Notes under the pieces: model-generated
Told to the model about the DNA's origin: nothing
The model's input: only the letters and a program-made list of their open reading frames with translations
The model's database searches: none
Assembly: GCA_027346035.1 (NCBI GenBank)
Contig: DAIESZ010000379.1
Span: 1 to 17,234, forward strand
Reading direction: 5' to 3'
Source of the DNA: Propionibacteriaceae bacterium
Lineage (GTDB): Bacteria; Actinomycetota; Actinomycetes; Propionibacteriales; Propionibacteriaceae
Length of the DNA: 17,234 nucleotides
Shown here: positions 1 through 7,263 of the stretch, one piece after another
Layout of the letters: every line of letters begins with the position of its first letter
How positions within the stretch are numbered: the first letter of the stretch is position 1
Program-made: the position numbers and the translations under genes

Positions 1-1907
1 GGATGGTGGAGCAGGGGTTGCACGGCCGGGGTGAGCGCCATCACGGGAAACACCACGGTGAGCTGAAGTCCCGCGATGATCGTGACCGGCTCCGACGTGC
101 GGAACAGGCCGGCGTCCTCGACCCCAGGGGTCGTGCGCACGTTGTGGAGCGCGTCGGACGAGAACCCGACGAGCATGCCGTTGGCGTCACGGTTGCTGAT
201 CGGGGAGCTCCCGAACGCCATGTCGACCGGCTCCGGCTCCTGGATCGCCGACTGCAGGCTCACGTCGGCGGGGTAGCGCTCGTCGAGTCGGGTGACCGCC
301 GCGGCGGAACCGGTGGCCGCCGCCACCTGCACGGTGACGATCAGGCCGAACGCGAGGATCAGCATCGCAGCGGTGGCCCCCGAGCGGATCGGGTTGTGGG
401 CCGCCGTCGCCGCTGCCAGCGCCGGTACCGGCCGTCGCCGGGCGAGCCGGGCCACCCCCCGCAGCACCGGCGCAATCGTCAACGGTGCGGCCGCGAGGAC
501 GCCGACGCCGACCAGCGCCACCCCTGCGGCGATGAGGACGACGGGCGTCATCGCCGGCCACGACCCGTGCCGGCGCAGGCCGACGGCCACTGTCGCGGTC
601 CCCGCCACCACCAGGGCCGCGACCGTGAGTCCATGCCACACCGGACGCCTCCCGGATCCACCGGTCACCGACACGCCGGCCAGCGCCTCGAGGGGGGTGA
701 TCCTCGTCGCCTCCCAGGCGGGAACGGCCGCGGCGACCAGCGCGGCGAACACACCCAGCCCGGCGATGAGGCCGAGCCGTGCCCAGGGCACGACCAGGCC
801 GTACCCGATCGAGTTCGTCACGAGCCAGGAGGTGAGCGCCGCCGCACCCACGCCGGCCGGCGTCCCGAGGACCGCGCCGACGAGGCCGAGGAGAAGGGAC
901 TCGCCGAGGAACCACCGGGCGATCTGTCCGCGAGAGGCGCCGACCGCGCGAAGCAGCCCGATCTGGCGCCTGCGCTGGGCGATCAGGATGCCGAAGGTCG
1001 TCGCCACGGTGATCGCGCCGACGACCAGCGCCATCGCCGCGGAGACCGTGACCAGCGACCCGAGCCATGACGACCCTCCGAGACCGCTGGTCGCGACCTC
1101 CTGTTGCACTTCGACGGCGGTCTTCGGGTCGGCGTGCAGGATGACCCTCTGCAGGAACTCCCGGCGCAGGCGCCCGGCCAGGGTCGTGGCGGTCGACGGG
1201 TCGGACGCCTTGACGAGCATGACGATCCCGATGCCGTCCCCGGACGAGAACGGGGTCGTGGCGAGCTTGGCGAAGGGATCGGCGACGATCTGGTAGTTGG
1301 GCGGCGGGAACTCCTTGTCGGCCTCGAGCAGCAGGCTCATCGTCACGTACGCGGGCGCCGTCTGCCAGCCCTGCTGGTCGGTGAGCCCGACGACGGTCAA
1401 CGTGGCATTCCGCACCACGTCGAGGTGCACCGTGCCACCGAGTCCGACACCCAGCTGACGGGCGGTCGTCGTGGTGAGCATGATCTCCCGAGCTGTCCGC
1501 GGCGCCCTCCCGGCGCTGATCGGGTACCACTGCAGCCCGGGATGGCTGACGACCGAGTTGAGCATGACGCCGGACAGCGTCCCGCCGGTGCTCACCTGCG
1601 CGGCCAGCTGGGAAAACCGCTCGTAATAGGCGACGTCGGGGTCGCGGGCGAGCAACGCCTCCGCGTCGTTGAGGGCGGTGTCCCGGTCGAAGCGCGCGTC
1701 CGGCGCGTGATAGAGGTGGGTTTCGACGACGACATCGGCCCGCGACGCCCACAATGCCCCGCGGGCCTGCGACGCGTGCGATTCCGTCGCCATGAACACC
1801 TGCGTGGCGGCGAGGAACCCGACCGCGAGGACCAACGCGGACACCAGCGCCACGAACCGCGTGGGGTGCAGTCGCACCTCACGCCGTGTCATGGCGAAGA
1901 AGTTCAC
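1..1907 (-). CDS. FtsX/MacB-type ABC transporter permease, 3' end missing
   Basis: Inner-membrane permease of the FtsX/MacB class, which works with an LolD/MacB-type ATPase to move lipids, peptides or drugs, or to drive extracytoplasmic mechanotransmission. About 635 residues are visible. The first membrane segment is at about residues 17-39, followed by a MacB-PCD-like extracytoplasmic domain (about 40-270). An FtsX module of three membrane segments (about 280-410) contains the typical cytoplasmic loop RRRQIGLLRAVGASRGQI (311-328). Two more hydrophobic segments (about 425-475) follow, then a segment at 510-530 opening the second extracytoplasmic domain. The second FtsX module lies beyond the left edge; full-length two-module relatives are usually about 800-850 residues. 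The GTG start at 1907 is chosen because GGAAAGG sits 7 bases upstream; an in-frame ATG at 1892 is the alternative. No ATPase gene lies upstream, so it is either downstream (outside the window) or elsewhere. The substrate is unknown. Confidence 0.88.
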   Translation of the reverse strand, partial: MNFFAMTRREVRLHPTRFVALVSALVLAVGFLAATQVFMATESHASQARGALWASRADVVVETHLYHAPDARFDRDTALNDAEALLARDPDVAYYERFSQLAAQVSTGGTLSGVMLNSVVSHPGLQWYPISAGRAPRTAREIMLTTTTARQLGVGLGGTVHLDVVRNATLTVVGLTDQQGWQTAPAYVTMSLLLEADKEFPPPNYQIVADPFAKLATTPFSSGDGIGIVMLVKASDPSTATTLAGRLRREFLQRVILHADPKTAVEVQQEVATSGLGGSSWLGSLVTVSAAMALVVGAITVATTFGILIAQRRRQIGLLRAVGASRGQIARWFLGESLLLGLVGAVLGTPAGVGAAALTSWLVTNSIGYGLVVPWARLGLIAGLGVFAALVAAAVPAWEATRITPLEALAGVSVTGGSGRRPVWHGLTVAALVVAGTATVAVGLRRHGSWPAMTPVVLIAAGVALVGVGVLAAAPLTIAPVLRGVARLARRRPVPALAAATAAHNPIRSGATAAMLILAFGLIVTVQVAAATGSAAAVTRLDERYPADVSLQSAIQEPEPVDMAFGSSPISNRDANGMLVGFSSDALHNVRTTPGVEDAGLFRTSEPVTIIAGLQLTVVFPVMALTPAVQPLLHH

Positions 1908-1969
1908 CGTCGCGCCTTTCCGGGCCTCACCATCCGGTGGACGCCGGACATGGGCGGTTTCAGGTGGTG

Positions 1970-2896
1970 TCAGCCCAGCATCCTGCCACCCCTGGGGGTA
2001 TCGATGGTGGCGGAGCCCGCCGACCCGGACGCCGACCGGTCCTGCGGGAGGATCCGTCCCCCGCGCGAGCGCCCCGGGGCCGACGGGGGCGGTACGAGAG
2101 GACCGATGTCCCCGTCGGGAGCCTCGTCGAGGTCGACGATCACCGGTGCGTGGTCGCTCGGTCCGGATCCCTTGCGGGCCTGCCGGTCGACCCAGGCGGC
2201 GCGGACCCGGGCGGCCACCGGTGTGCCGGCGAGCACGAGGTCGATGCGCATCCCGAGGTTCTGGTGGAACATCCCGGCCCGGTAGTCCCAGTAGGTGTAG
2301 ACGCGTTCATCGGGCCAGTGGTCGCGGATCACGTCGTGCAGGCCGAGCGCGAGCAGGTCATTGAGCGCGCGGCGCTCCGGGGCCGACACGTGGGTGTGCC
2401 CGACGAACGCGTCGGGGTCGAACACGTCGGCGTCGGCGGGGGCGATGTTCACGTCGCCGCACACCGCGACCTCCGGACCCACCGTCGCGAGGTGGGCACG
2501 CAGCGCGTCGAGCCAGGCCAGTTTGTAGGCATAGTGGTCGGACTCGAGCGTGCGCCCGTTGGGCACGTAGACGCTGTGCACCCGTATCCCCTGGCAGACG
2601 GCCGACACGCAGCGTGCCTCGGGGCCGGGAAACCCCGGCTCCCCCGGAAATCCGAGCTGGGGATCGTGGATGCCGACGCGCGACAGCAGCGCGACCCCGT
2701 TCCACTGGCCCAGGCCGTGACTGACGTAGTCATAGCCCAGTTCGGCCAGCGGCGATGCCAGCGCGTCGGCGAACACCGCGTTGCTGGCCTTGGTCTCCTG
2801 AAGGCACACGACGTCGGGACGGCGCTCGGCCAGCCACGGCAGCAGGCGGGGCAGGCGCTGGCGCACCGAATTGACGTTCCATGTGGCGATCCGCAC
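1970..2896 (-). CDS. xthA: Exodeoxyribonuclease III (AP endonuclease family)
   Basis: Cytoplasmic Mg-dependent DNA repair nuclease: cleaves at abasic sites and removes 3' blocking groups in base excision repair. The endonuclease/exonuclease/phosphatase fold is complete. Visible conserved residues are WNVNS (6-10, Asn7), LQETK with metal ligand Glu34, VYVPNG (Tyr110), GDVNIAP (Asp148, Asn150), YWDYR (202-206), MRID (216-219) and the catalytic SDHAPV (Asp248, His249). The protein has 308 residues against about 260-270 for the family. The extra ~45 residues are a Pro/Gly/Ser/Arg-rich, probably disordered tail after residue 260. The start is GTG at 2896 with no Shine-Dalgarno sequence; a TAGCCT -10 box ends 6 bases before it, so the message is probably leaderless. 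The permease gene starts 62 bases downstream on the same strand and could be read through. Confidence 0.95.
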   Translation of the reverse strand: MRIATWNVNSVRQRLPRLLPWLAERRPDVVCLQETKASNAVFADALASPLAELGYDYVSHGLGQWNGVALLSRVGIHDPQLGFPGEPGFPGPEARCVSAVCQGIRVHSVYVPNGRTLESDHYAYKLAWLDALRAHLATVGPEVAVCGDVNIAPADADVFDPDAFVGHTHVSAPERRALNDLLALGLHDVIRDHWPDERVYTYWDYRAGMFHQNLGMRIDLVLAGTPVAARVRAAWVDRQARKGSGPSDHAPVIVDLDEAPDGDIGPLVPPPSAPGRSRGGRILPQDRSASGSAGSATIDTPRGGRMLG

Positions 2897-2902
2897 GAGA
2901 CG

Positions 2903-2908
2903 AGGCTA
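2903..2908 (-). promoter_or_regulatory. -10 box for leaderless xthA mRNA
   Basis: TAGCCT on the minus strand (TAnnnT type) followed by exactly six bases (CGTCTC) and the GTG start codon. In actinobacteria this spacing puts the transcription start on the start codon. No Shine-Dalgarno sequence is present. No convincing -35 box is visible. Confidence 0.6.
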
Positions 2909-3104
2909 CCCAGGCATGGCCCGCAGACGGCGCGTCAGCGCTCTCGGGTCGCCCAGCGCCTCGAGTCCCGGGTGCGCGGCTTCGTGGCGCCGCAGCGAGC
3001 CGATCGCCGTGACGAGGCGGCCCGCGGGAGGCAGGATTCGCGCACCGGGCACCTCACCTGATAGATTTCATTTCTGTTGCTTGAATTCTTCGTTGCTTGT
3101 TTGG
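2909..3104. other. Gene-free interval with AT-rich island upstream of the cold-shock gene
   Basis: No credible coding region. Bases 2909-3055 are as GC-rich as the rest of the window. Bases about 3059-3110 are strikingly AT-rich for this genome and contain two direct copies of GTTGCTTG (3076-3083 and 3092-3099) 16 bases apart. The island lies just upstream of the predicted csp promoter, where an UP-like element, curved DNA or a protein-binding site would sit. Confidence 0.5.
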
Positions 3105-3134
3105 TTGAACCACTGGTCATCCGGTGTTGATAGT
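3105..3134 (+). promoter_or_regulatory. Candidate promoter of the cold-shock gene
   Basis: TTGAAC (3105-3110) as a -35 element, an 18-base spacer, and GATAGT (3129-3134) as a -10 element of TAnnnT-like form. Transcription would start near 3141, giving a 5' leader of about 75 bases before the ATG, in line with the long structured leaders usual for csp genes. It is assigned by eye only. Confidence 0.4.
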
Positions 3135-3217
3135 CCTTGCGGGAAGCGTTTGTTTCGGCTGCACCCAGAGAGTTCCGCGACCGCGGATGCTCAGCTTCCT
3201 ACCAGAAGGAAAACATC

Positions 3218-3424
3218 ATGGCTATTGGTACCGTCAAGTGGTTCAACGGCGACAAGGGCTTCGGCTTCATCGCTCCCGAGGACGGCTCGGCCGACGTGTT
3301 CGCCCATTTCTCGGCGATCAACTCCGGCGGCTTCCGTTCGCTCAACGAAGGTGACCGCGTGACCTTCGACACCCAGCCTGGCCCGAAGGGCCTGCAGGCG
3401 GCGAACATCTCCGTCATCAGCTGA
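3218..3424 (+). CDS. cspA: CspA-family cold-shock protein
   Basis: Small single-stranded nucleic-acid-binding protein (68 residues) of one cold-shock domain, acting in the cytoplasm as an RNA chaperone. The beta-barrel motifs are intact: [15 protein letters not shown] with RNP1 (KGFGFI, residues 13-18) and the RNP2-equivalent DVFAHFSAI (27-35), where many relatives have VFVHF. The C-terminal [10 protein letters not shown] matches the family. The ATG at 3218 is chosen over an upstream in-frame GTG at 3137 because AGAAGGA (3204-3210) lies 7 bases before it and the family starts at this point. The gene stands alone between its own promoter and a strong hairpin terminator. Whether it is cold-induced or constitutive cannot be told from sequence. 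Confidence 0.96.
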   Translation: MAIGTVKWFNGDKGFGFIAPEDGSADVFAHFSAINSGGFRSLNEGDRVTFDTQPGPKGLQAANISVIS

Positions 3425-3435
3425 CCTGAATTCTC

Positions 3436-3466
3436 GGAAGGGCCCGGCTATCAGCCGGGCCCTTCC
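3436..3466 (+). terminator. Perfect 14-bp hairpin terminator after cspA
   Basis: GGAAGGGCCCGGCT (3436-3449), loop ATC, and its exact reverse complement (3453-3466), starting 11 bases after the cspA stop. There is no T-tract, which is common for actinobacterial terminators. The symmetry means it could also stop transcription arriving from the permease operon on the other strand. Confidence 0.85.
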
Positions 3467-3744
3467 GCATGCCCGGAGGGTTCCCAATCCAGTGCGCCGC
3501 ACCCGGCCGGCGCCCGGGTCCGACCGGTCCCTCAGCACGTCCGAGATCCCGCAGGATCCGGGAGGGGGCCACCTCACCCGGACACGCGAGCTTGCCCCCC
3601 GACGAGGCCGGGGTCCACCGACCGGCCCACCGGGACCTGCCGCACGAATCACATCGGTGTAGTTCTCCCCAATGTGGACAACTCCTGTGGACAACCGGTG
3701 GGAAAGGGACCGCCCCTGGGGATGGGTGGGGACGAGCGGTGGAT
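3467..3744. other. Convergent intergenic gap
   Basis: Lies between the 3' ends of cspA (plus) and the MalG-type permease (minus). Reading frames that cross it are low-complexity shadows of the permease gene. Apart from the DnaA-box pair at 3673-3694 I see nothing definable. Confidence 0.6.
3673..3694 (-). repeat. Two tandem actinobacterial DnaA boxes
   Basis: TGTGGACAA at 3673-3681 and again at 3686-3694, same orientation, 13-base period. Both are exact reverse complements of TTGTCCACA, the box reported for Streptomyces and close to the mycobacterial one. The direct repeat extends one base further (TGTGGACAAC in both). There is no dnaA, dnaN or replication gene here, so this is not oriC in its usual setting. 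It could titrate DnaA or act as a regulatory DnaA site. Confidence 0.6.
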
Positions 3745-4629
3745 TCAGTCCTTCACCGCGCCACCGGTCGTGTTCATGATCTGGCGCTGGAACACGAAGA
3801 ACACGATTGCCGCCGGCACCGTCATGAGCAGCGCCGCACCCAGCTTCAGCGGATACTGCGTTCCGCCGCCGAGCCCACCGGACGCCAACGTGGCCACACC
3901 CGTCGTGAGGGTGCGCAGGCCGGGGCTCTGGGTGGCGATGAGGAAGTGACTGAACTCGTTCCACGACCCCTGGAAGCTCAGGATGATGATCGTCATCAAC
4001 GCCGGGCGGGCCATCGGCAGCACCACCAACCAGAAGATGCGGAACGTTCCGGCCCCGTCGATCCTCGCGGCCTCCTCGACCGAATCGGGGATCGACGCGA
4101 AGAAGTTGCGCATCATGAACACCCCACCGGCGTCGACGAGCAGCGGAAGGATCATGGCGGCGAAGGTGTCATAGATGCCGAGGTAGTTGATCACCAGGAA
4201 CTTGGGGATCAACAGCACCACACCCGGAACCGACATCACGCCGATCAGCAGGTAGAAGATGATGTCGCGGCCCGGGAACCGCAAGCGTGCGAGCGCGTAG
4301 CCCGCCAGCGAGTCGAAGAACACCCGGCCCAGGGTCACCGCGAGGGTGACGATGAACGAGTTGCGCGCCCACAGGGGGAAATCGGAGTTGTTGAAGAGCC
4401 GGGCGTACGCCGCCGTCGACCACGTCTGCGGGATGAGGCTCATCGGGTTGTTCGCGGCGTCCCCCTCGGTCTTGAACGAGGTGGAGATCTGCACGAGGAA
4501 CGGGAAGATGTAGACGACCGCGAGCGCGATCAGGACGACGAGCGCGGTCCCGGTACCGAACCGGCGCCGCTGCCGCCGCCGACGGACCGTATCGGACGCC
4601 GCCGGGCGGGTGATCGAGGTGCTGGTCAT
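3745..4629 (-). CDS. Sugar ABC transporter permease, MalG type
   Basis: Second membrane subunit of a carbohydrate uptake (CUT1) ABC importer, in the cytoplasmic membrane. It has 294 residues, with an N-terminal Arg-rich tail, a first membrane segment at about 28-48 and five more after it. The EAA loop that docks on the ATPase is EEAARIDGAG (185-194) followed by the conserved Pro-rich end of the loop. Length and architecture match MalG-type subunits. The ATG overlaps the stop of the preceding permease by one base (TGATG), which implies translational coupling. It is the last gene of the lacI-SBP-permease series. No clear terminator follows; the symmetric hairpin at 3436-3466 is the nearest. The substrate is not readable from this subunit. 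Confidence 0.95.
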   Translation of the reverse strand: MTSTSITRPAASDTVRRRRQRRRFGTGTALVVLIALAVVYIFPFLVQISTSFKTEGDAANNPMSLIPQTWSTAAYARLFNNSDFPLWARNSFIVTLAVTLGRVFFDSLAGYALARLRFPGRDIIFYLLIGVMSVPGVVLLIPKFLVINYLGIYDTFAAMILPLLVDAGGVFMMRNFFASIPDSVEEAARIDGAGTFRIFWLVVLPMARPALMTIIILSFQGSWNEFSHFLIATQSPGLRTLTTGVATLASGGLGGGTQYPLKLGAALLMTVPAAIVFFVFQRQIMNTTGGAVKD

Positions 4630-5747
4630 CAGTGGGCCCTCCCGGTCGTCTTCTCCGCAGCGGCCGCGGACGCCGCGCGCTGGGCACGGTCGAGACGGAG
4701 TTGCTTGCGGGTCATCTTGGTGGCGTCGGCCTCACCGAGGATGAGCCGTTGGATCAGCGTCATCACGATGATGATGCCGAACAGGATGAACGCGATCGCG
4801 GCCCCCTTTCCCCAGTTGCCGCTGAACGCGGTGTCGTAGGCCATGTAGGCGGGCGTGGTCGTGGTGTACGCCGGCCCACCGTGAGTGCCGATCCAGATCT
4901 GGTCGAAGATCTGCCAGGTGCCGATCAGCCCCAGGGTGATCACGGTGTAGAGGGTCGGACGCAGCAACGGCAGGGTCACGTACCGGAAGCGGGCCCAGGC
5001 GCCCGCACCGTCGATGAGCGCCGCCTCCTCGGTGTCCTCACCGATGTTCTGCAGGGCGGCGATGAACAGCAGCATGAATGTGCCCGACGTGGTGAAGATC
5101 GCCATGATGATGAAGGCGCTCATGGCCACGGACGGCCCCGCCAGCCACTGGTACCAGTCGATCCCGAGGAAGTTGCCGGTCGCCAGCCAGCCGGATTCCT
5201 TGAGGTGGAACAGTTGGGTGCCGACCCCGTTCGGGTCGTTGAACCAGTCGGGACCGCTGATCGACAGGTACGACATCACCTTGTTGACCACCCCGGAGCC
5301 GGAGAACAGGAACAGCCACAGCACGGTGATCGCCACCGAGCTCGTGACCGATGGGAAGTAGAAGGCCATCCGGAAGAAGCTGCGACCCTTCATCGCCCGG
5401 CGCGACACCATCACCGCCAGGAACAGCGACAGGGCCGTCTGCAGCGGGACGACGTACAGCACGTAGTAGAGGTTGTTGCGCACGGCGAGACCGAAGGTCT
5501 GAGCGGTGAGCCCCTGGCCGTTGAGCACCGACGTGTAGTTCTTCGCGCCGACGAAGTGCACCTGCGCGGTGAACGGGCTCCCGGAGCCGCTCCAGTCGCT
5601 GACACTCACCCACAGCGCCATGACGATCGGCACGACCAGGAAGATCCCGAGGATGATGACGACGGGGGTGACGAACGCCCAGCCGGCGACACCCTGGCCC
5701 TGCGCGGCGCCTCTCCGGCGACGATGCGAGATCGCGGTCACAGTCAC
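4629..5747 (-). CDS. Sugar ABC transporter permease, MalF type
   Basis: First membrane subunit of the CUT1 importer. From the chosen GTG the protein has 372 residues, with a basic N-terminus, a first membrane segment at about 20-45, an extracytoplasmic stretch, and the binding-protein-dependent transport domain in the remainder. The EAA loop is EEAALIDGAG (240-249 from this start). An insertion of about 50 residues between membrane segments (roughly 155-205, with NDPNGVGTQLFHLKESG) is larger than in short homologues. The GTG at 5747 is preferred because GAAAGG lies 6 bases upstream; the longer GTG at 5771 has no visible ribosome site. The gene follows the binding-protein gene after a 97-base gap holding a strong hairpin, and its stop overlaps the next start. 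Confidence 0.93.
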   Translation of the reverse strand: MTVTAISHRRRRGAAQGQGVAGWAFVTPVVIILGIFLVVPIVMALWVSVSDWSGSGSPFTAQVHFVGAKNYTSVLNGQGLTAQTFGLAVRNNLYYVLYVVPLQTALSLFLAVMVSRRAMKGRSFFRMAFYFPSVTSSVAITVLWLFLFSGSGVVNKVMSYLSISGPDWFNDPNGVGTQLFHLKESGWLATGNFLGIDWYQWLAGPSVAMSAFIIMAIFTTSGTFMLLFIAALQNIGEDTEEAALIDGAGAWARFRYVTLPLLRPTLYTVITLGLIGTWQIFDQIWIGTHGGPAYTTTTPAYMAYDTAFSGNWGKGAAIAFILFGIIIVMTLIQRLILGEADATKMTRKQLRLDRAQRAASAAAAEKTTGRAH

Positions 5748-5800
5748 GGCGAACCTTTCATGGGAGCGCACCCGGTGGTGCGGGGATGTCGAGCCCGAGT

Positions 5801-5828
5801 GGCCGGCGTCCGGGGGTGGACGCCGGCC
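5801..5828 (-). promoter_or_regulatory. 11-bp intercistronic hairpin between binding protein and permease
   Basis: GGCCGGCGTCC (5801-5811), 6-base loop, exact reverse complement (5818-5828), located 16 bases past the binding-protein stop. In many sugar-importer operons such a stem stabilises the upstream mRNA or partially terminates, so that the binding protein is made in excess over the membrane subunits. There is no T-tract, so complete termination is not evident. Confidence 0.65.
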
Positions 5829-5844
5829 TTCGGGGGTTGGGACG

Positions 5845-7107
5845 TCAGCCGTTGTTGATGGCGGCCTGAAGGTTCTTCTGCTCGGCGTCCAGGATCGTCT
5901 TCGGACTGGTCGTGGCCAGCGACGGCAACTTCTGGTCGAAGTCGGTGATCACCGCGGCCGCTCCGGGCATCGACGGCAGGTTCTGCGCGTAGCTGGCGCC
6001 GTCGACGAACGCGGCCATGGCCGGGTTGTCCTTGATCCACTGGGCCTTGGCCGACTGCACCGACGGCATGACGCCGAAGGCCTTGGCGAAGGCGAGCTGC
6101 TGGTTGGTCGACGTCAGGTACTGGACGAGGCTCTCAGCGCCGCCGACGTTCCCGCTCTTGGCGGTGATGCCCCAGCAGTTGGTGTATTCGAGGGTGCCCT
6201 TCTGGGCGCCTGCCGGCAGCTGCACGACCTTGTACTTCACGTTCTGGTAGTCGGTCTGCATGGCGCCCGTGATCCAGTTGCCCTCGATCGTCATGACGGC
6301 GTACTGCTTGCCGAACGCCTCACCGCCCCACCCGGCGTTGTGCAGCGTGCTCGAGTAGGCGGCGGTACCGTCCTTGAGCAGCTTCTGCACCTCGGTGAGA
6401 CCGGCGATGTTCGCGGCGCTGTTGACCGTGGCCGTCTTGCCGTCGGCGCTCACCAGCGAGCCACCGGCCTGGGCCATGAACACGCCAACCCGCTCGATCT
6501 GCGGGCCGAAGGTGAGGGGCACCATGCCCTTCGCCTTGATCTTCTGCCCGACCGCGTCGAGCTGTGCCCACGTGGTGGGGATGTCGGCGTTCGTCAGACC
6601 CGCCTTCTGCCACATGGTCGTGTTGATCTCGAGTGCGAGGGTCGAGAAGTCCTTCGGCGCGCAGTAGAACTGGTTGTTGTAGGTGAACGCCTTGACGAGC
6701 GGTGCGTAGAAGTCGCTCTTGTTCGGCAGTGTGTCACCGTAGGCGTACATGTTGCCGGCCTTCGCCCACGTGGCGAGGTCGGCGGGAGAGGTGTAGAGGA
6801 TGTCGGCGGGCTTGCCGGCGGCGAAGCCCTTGGCGGCGTCCTGCTCGAGGTTGCTCGACGCGATGACGGTGGCCTTGATGCCGGACTGCTGCGACCATGC
6901 CGACACGGCCGCATTCACCGCGTTGGTCTCCGCGGTGCCCGACGAGCCGATGAGGATCGTCAGCGGGGTGGTGTTGGCCGACGCCGACGCCGTGCCGGAC
7001 GCTCCGGCCGAACTGGTGCTGCTGAAGCCACTGCCGCCGCACGCGGACAGCGCCAAGGCTGCCGCGGTGCCGAGAGTGGCGATCGCCGCGATGCGGGACT
7101 TGCGCAT
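5845..7107 (-). CDS. Extracellular sugar-binding lipoprotein (family 1 solute-binding)
   Basis: Substrate-capturing subunit of the adjacent ABC importer, anchored outside the membrane. The 420-residue sequence starts with a lipoprotein signal: MRKSR, a hydrophobic core, and lipobox LSAC with Cys23 as the lipidation site. A Ser/Thr/Ala/Gly-rich linker (about 24-46) leads to the two-lobed binding fold. The features LYTSPADLATWAKAGNM, APKDFSTLALEINTTMW and EGNWITGAMQ are typical of CUT1 (MalE/UgpB-like) binding proteins. Its ATG is preceded by AGGAGA. It lies between the repressor gene (156 bases upstream) and the permeases. No ATPase is encoded nearby, so a shared MsiK-like ATPase elsewhere in the genome is the likely energiser. 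The ligand is unknown; the neighbouring glucosidase suggests a glucose-containing oligosaccharide. Confidence 0.94.
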   Translation of the reverse strand: MRKSRIAAIATLGTAAALALSACGGSGFSSTSSAGASGTASASANTTPLTILIGSSGTAETNAVNAAVSAWSQQSGIKATVIASSNLEQDAAKGFAAGKPADILYTSPADLATWAKAGNMYAYGDTLPNKSDFYAPLVKAFTYNNQFYCAPKDFSTLALEINTTMWQKAGLTNADIPTTWAQLDAVGQKIKAKGMVPLTFGPQIERVGVFMAQAGGSLVSADGKTATVNSAANIAGLTEVQKLLKDGTAAYSSTLHNAGWGGEAFGKQYAVMTIEGNWITGAMQTDYQNVKYKVVQLPAGAQKGTLEYTNCWGITAKSGNVGGAESLVQYLTSTNQQLAFAKAFGVMPSVQSAKAQWIKDNPAMAAFVDGASYAQNLPSMPGAAAVITDFDQKLPSLATTSPKTILDAEQKNLQAAINNG

Positions 7108-7263
7108 TTCTTCTCCTGGGTTGGGGTTCCGGATCCCGAGCGGTGATCCGGGTGATCGCGGGTGCGATCGTCGCGTCCCGGTGGGACGAGGATGTCGGCC
7201 CGGCGAGTGCCGATCCGACGGGTGACGCCGGTGATGGGTCCGATGTGGATGGAGGATGTCGGA
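7108..7263 (-). promoter_or_regulatory. Structured leader between lacI-type gene and binding-protein gene
   Basis: No coding region. Three consecutive short inverted repeats are packed within 60 bases of the binding-protein start: CCGGATC/GATCCGG (7129-7135 with 7145-7151), GATCGC/GCGATC (7154-7159 with 7164-7169) and CGTCCC/GGGACG (7174-7179 with 7183-7188). They could form an attenuator or RNA-stabilising leader. I see no convincing -35/-10 pair, so the binding-protein gene may be read from the repressor promoter or from a weak internal one. Confidence 0.4.

Noticed and set aside
187..1752. Long minus-strand open frame (521 codons)
   Set aside because: Arg/Gly/Pro-rich low-complexity translation in the shadow of the FtsX-type permease, whose frame shows real membrane and domain signatures.
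3673..3694. Replication origin
   Set aside because: Only two boxes and no dnaA/dnaN/gyrase neighbours or AT-rich unwinding region; kept only as a DnaA-box pair.
3469..4839. Plus-strand open frame opposite the permease genes
   Set aside because: Composition (His/Arg/Glu/Gln-rich) is that of antisense to hydrophobic coding sequence; no start signal or domain.
5748..5771. Earlier GTG start for the MalF-type permease
   Set aside because: No ribosome site precedes it, while GAAAGG precedes the GTG at 5747. Not fully excluded.
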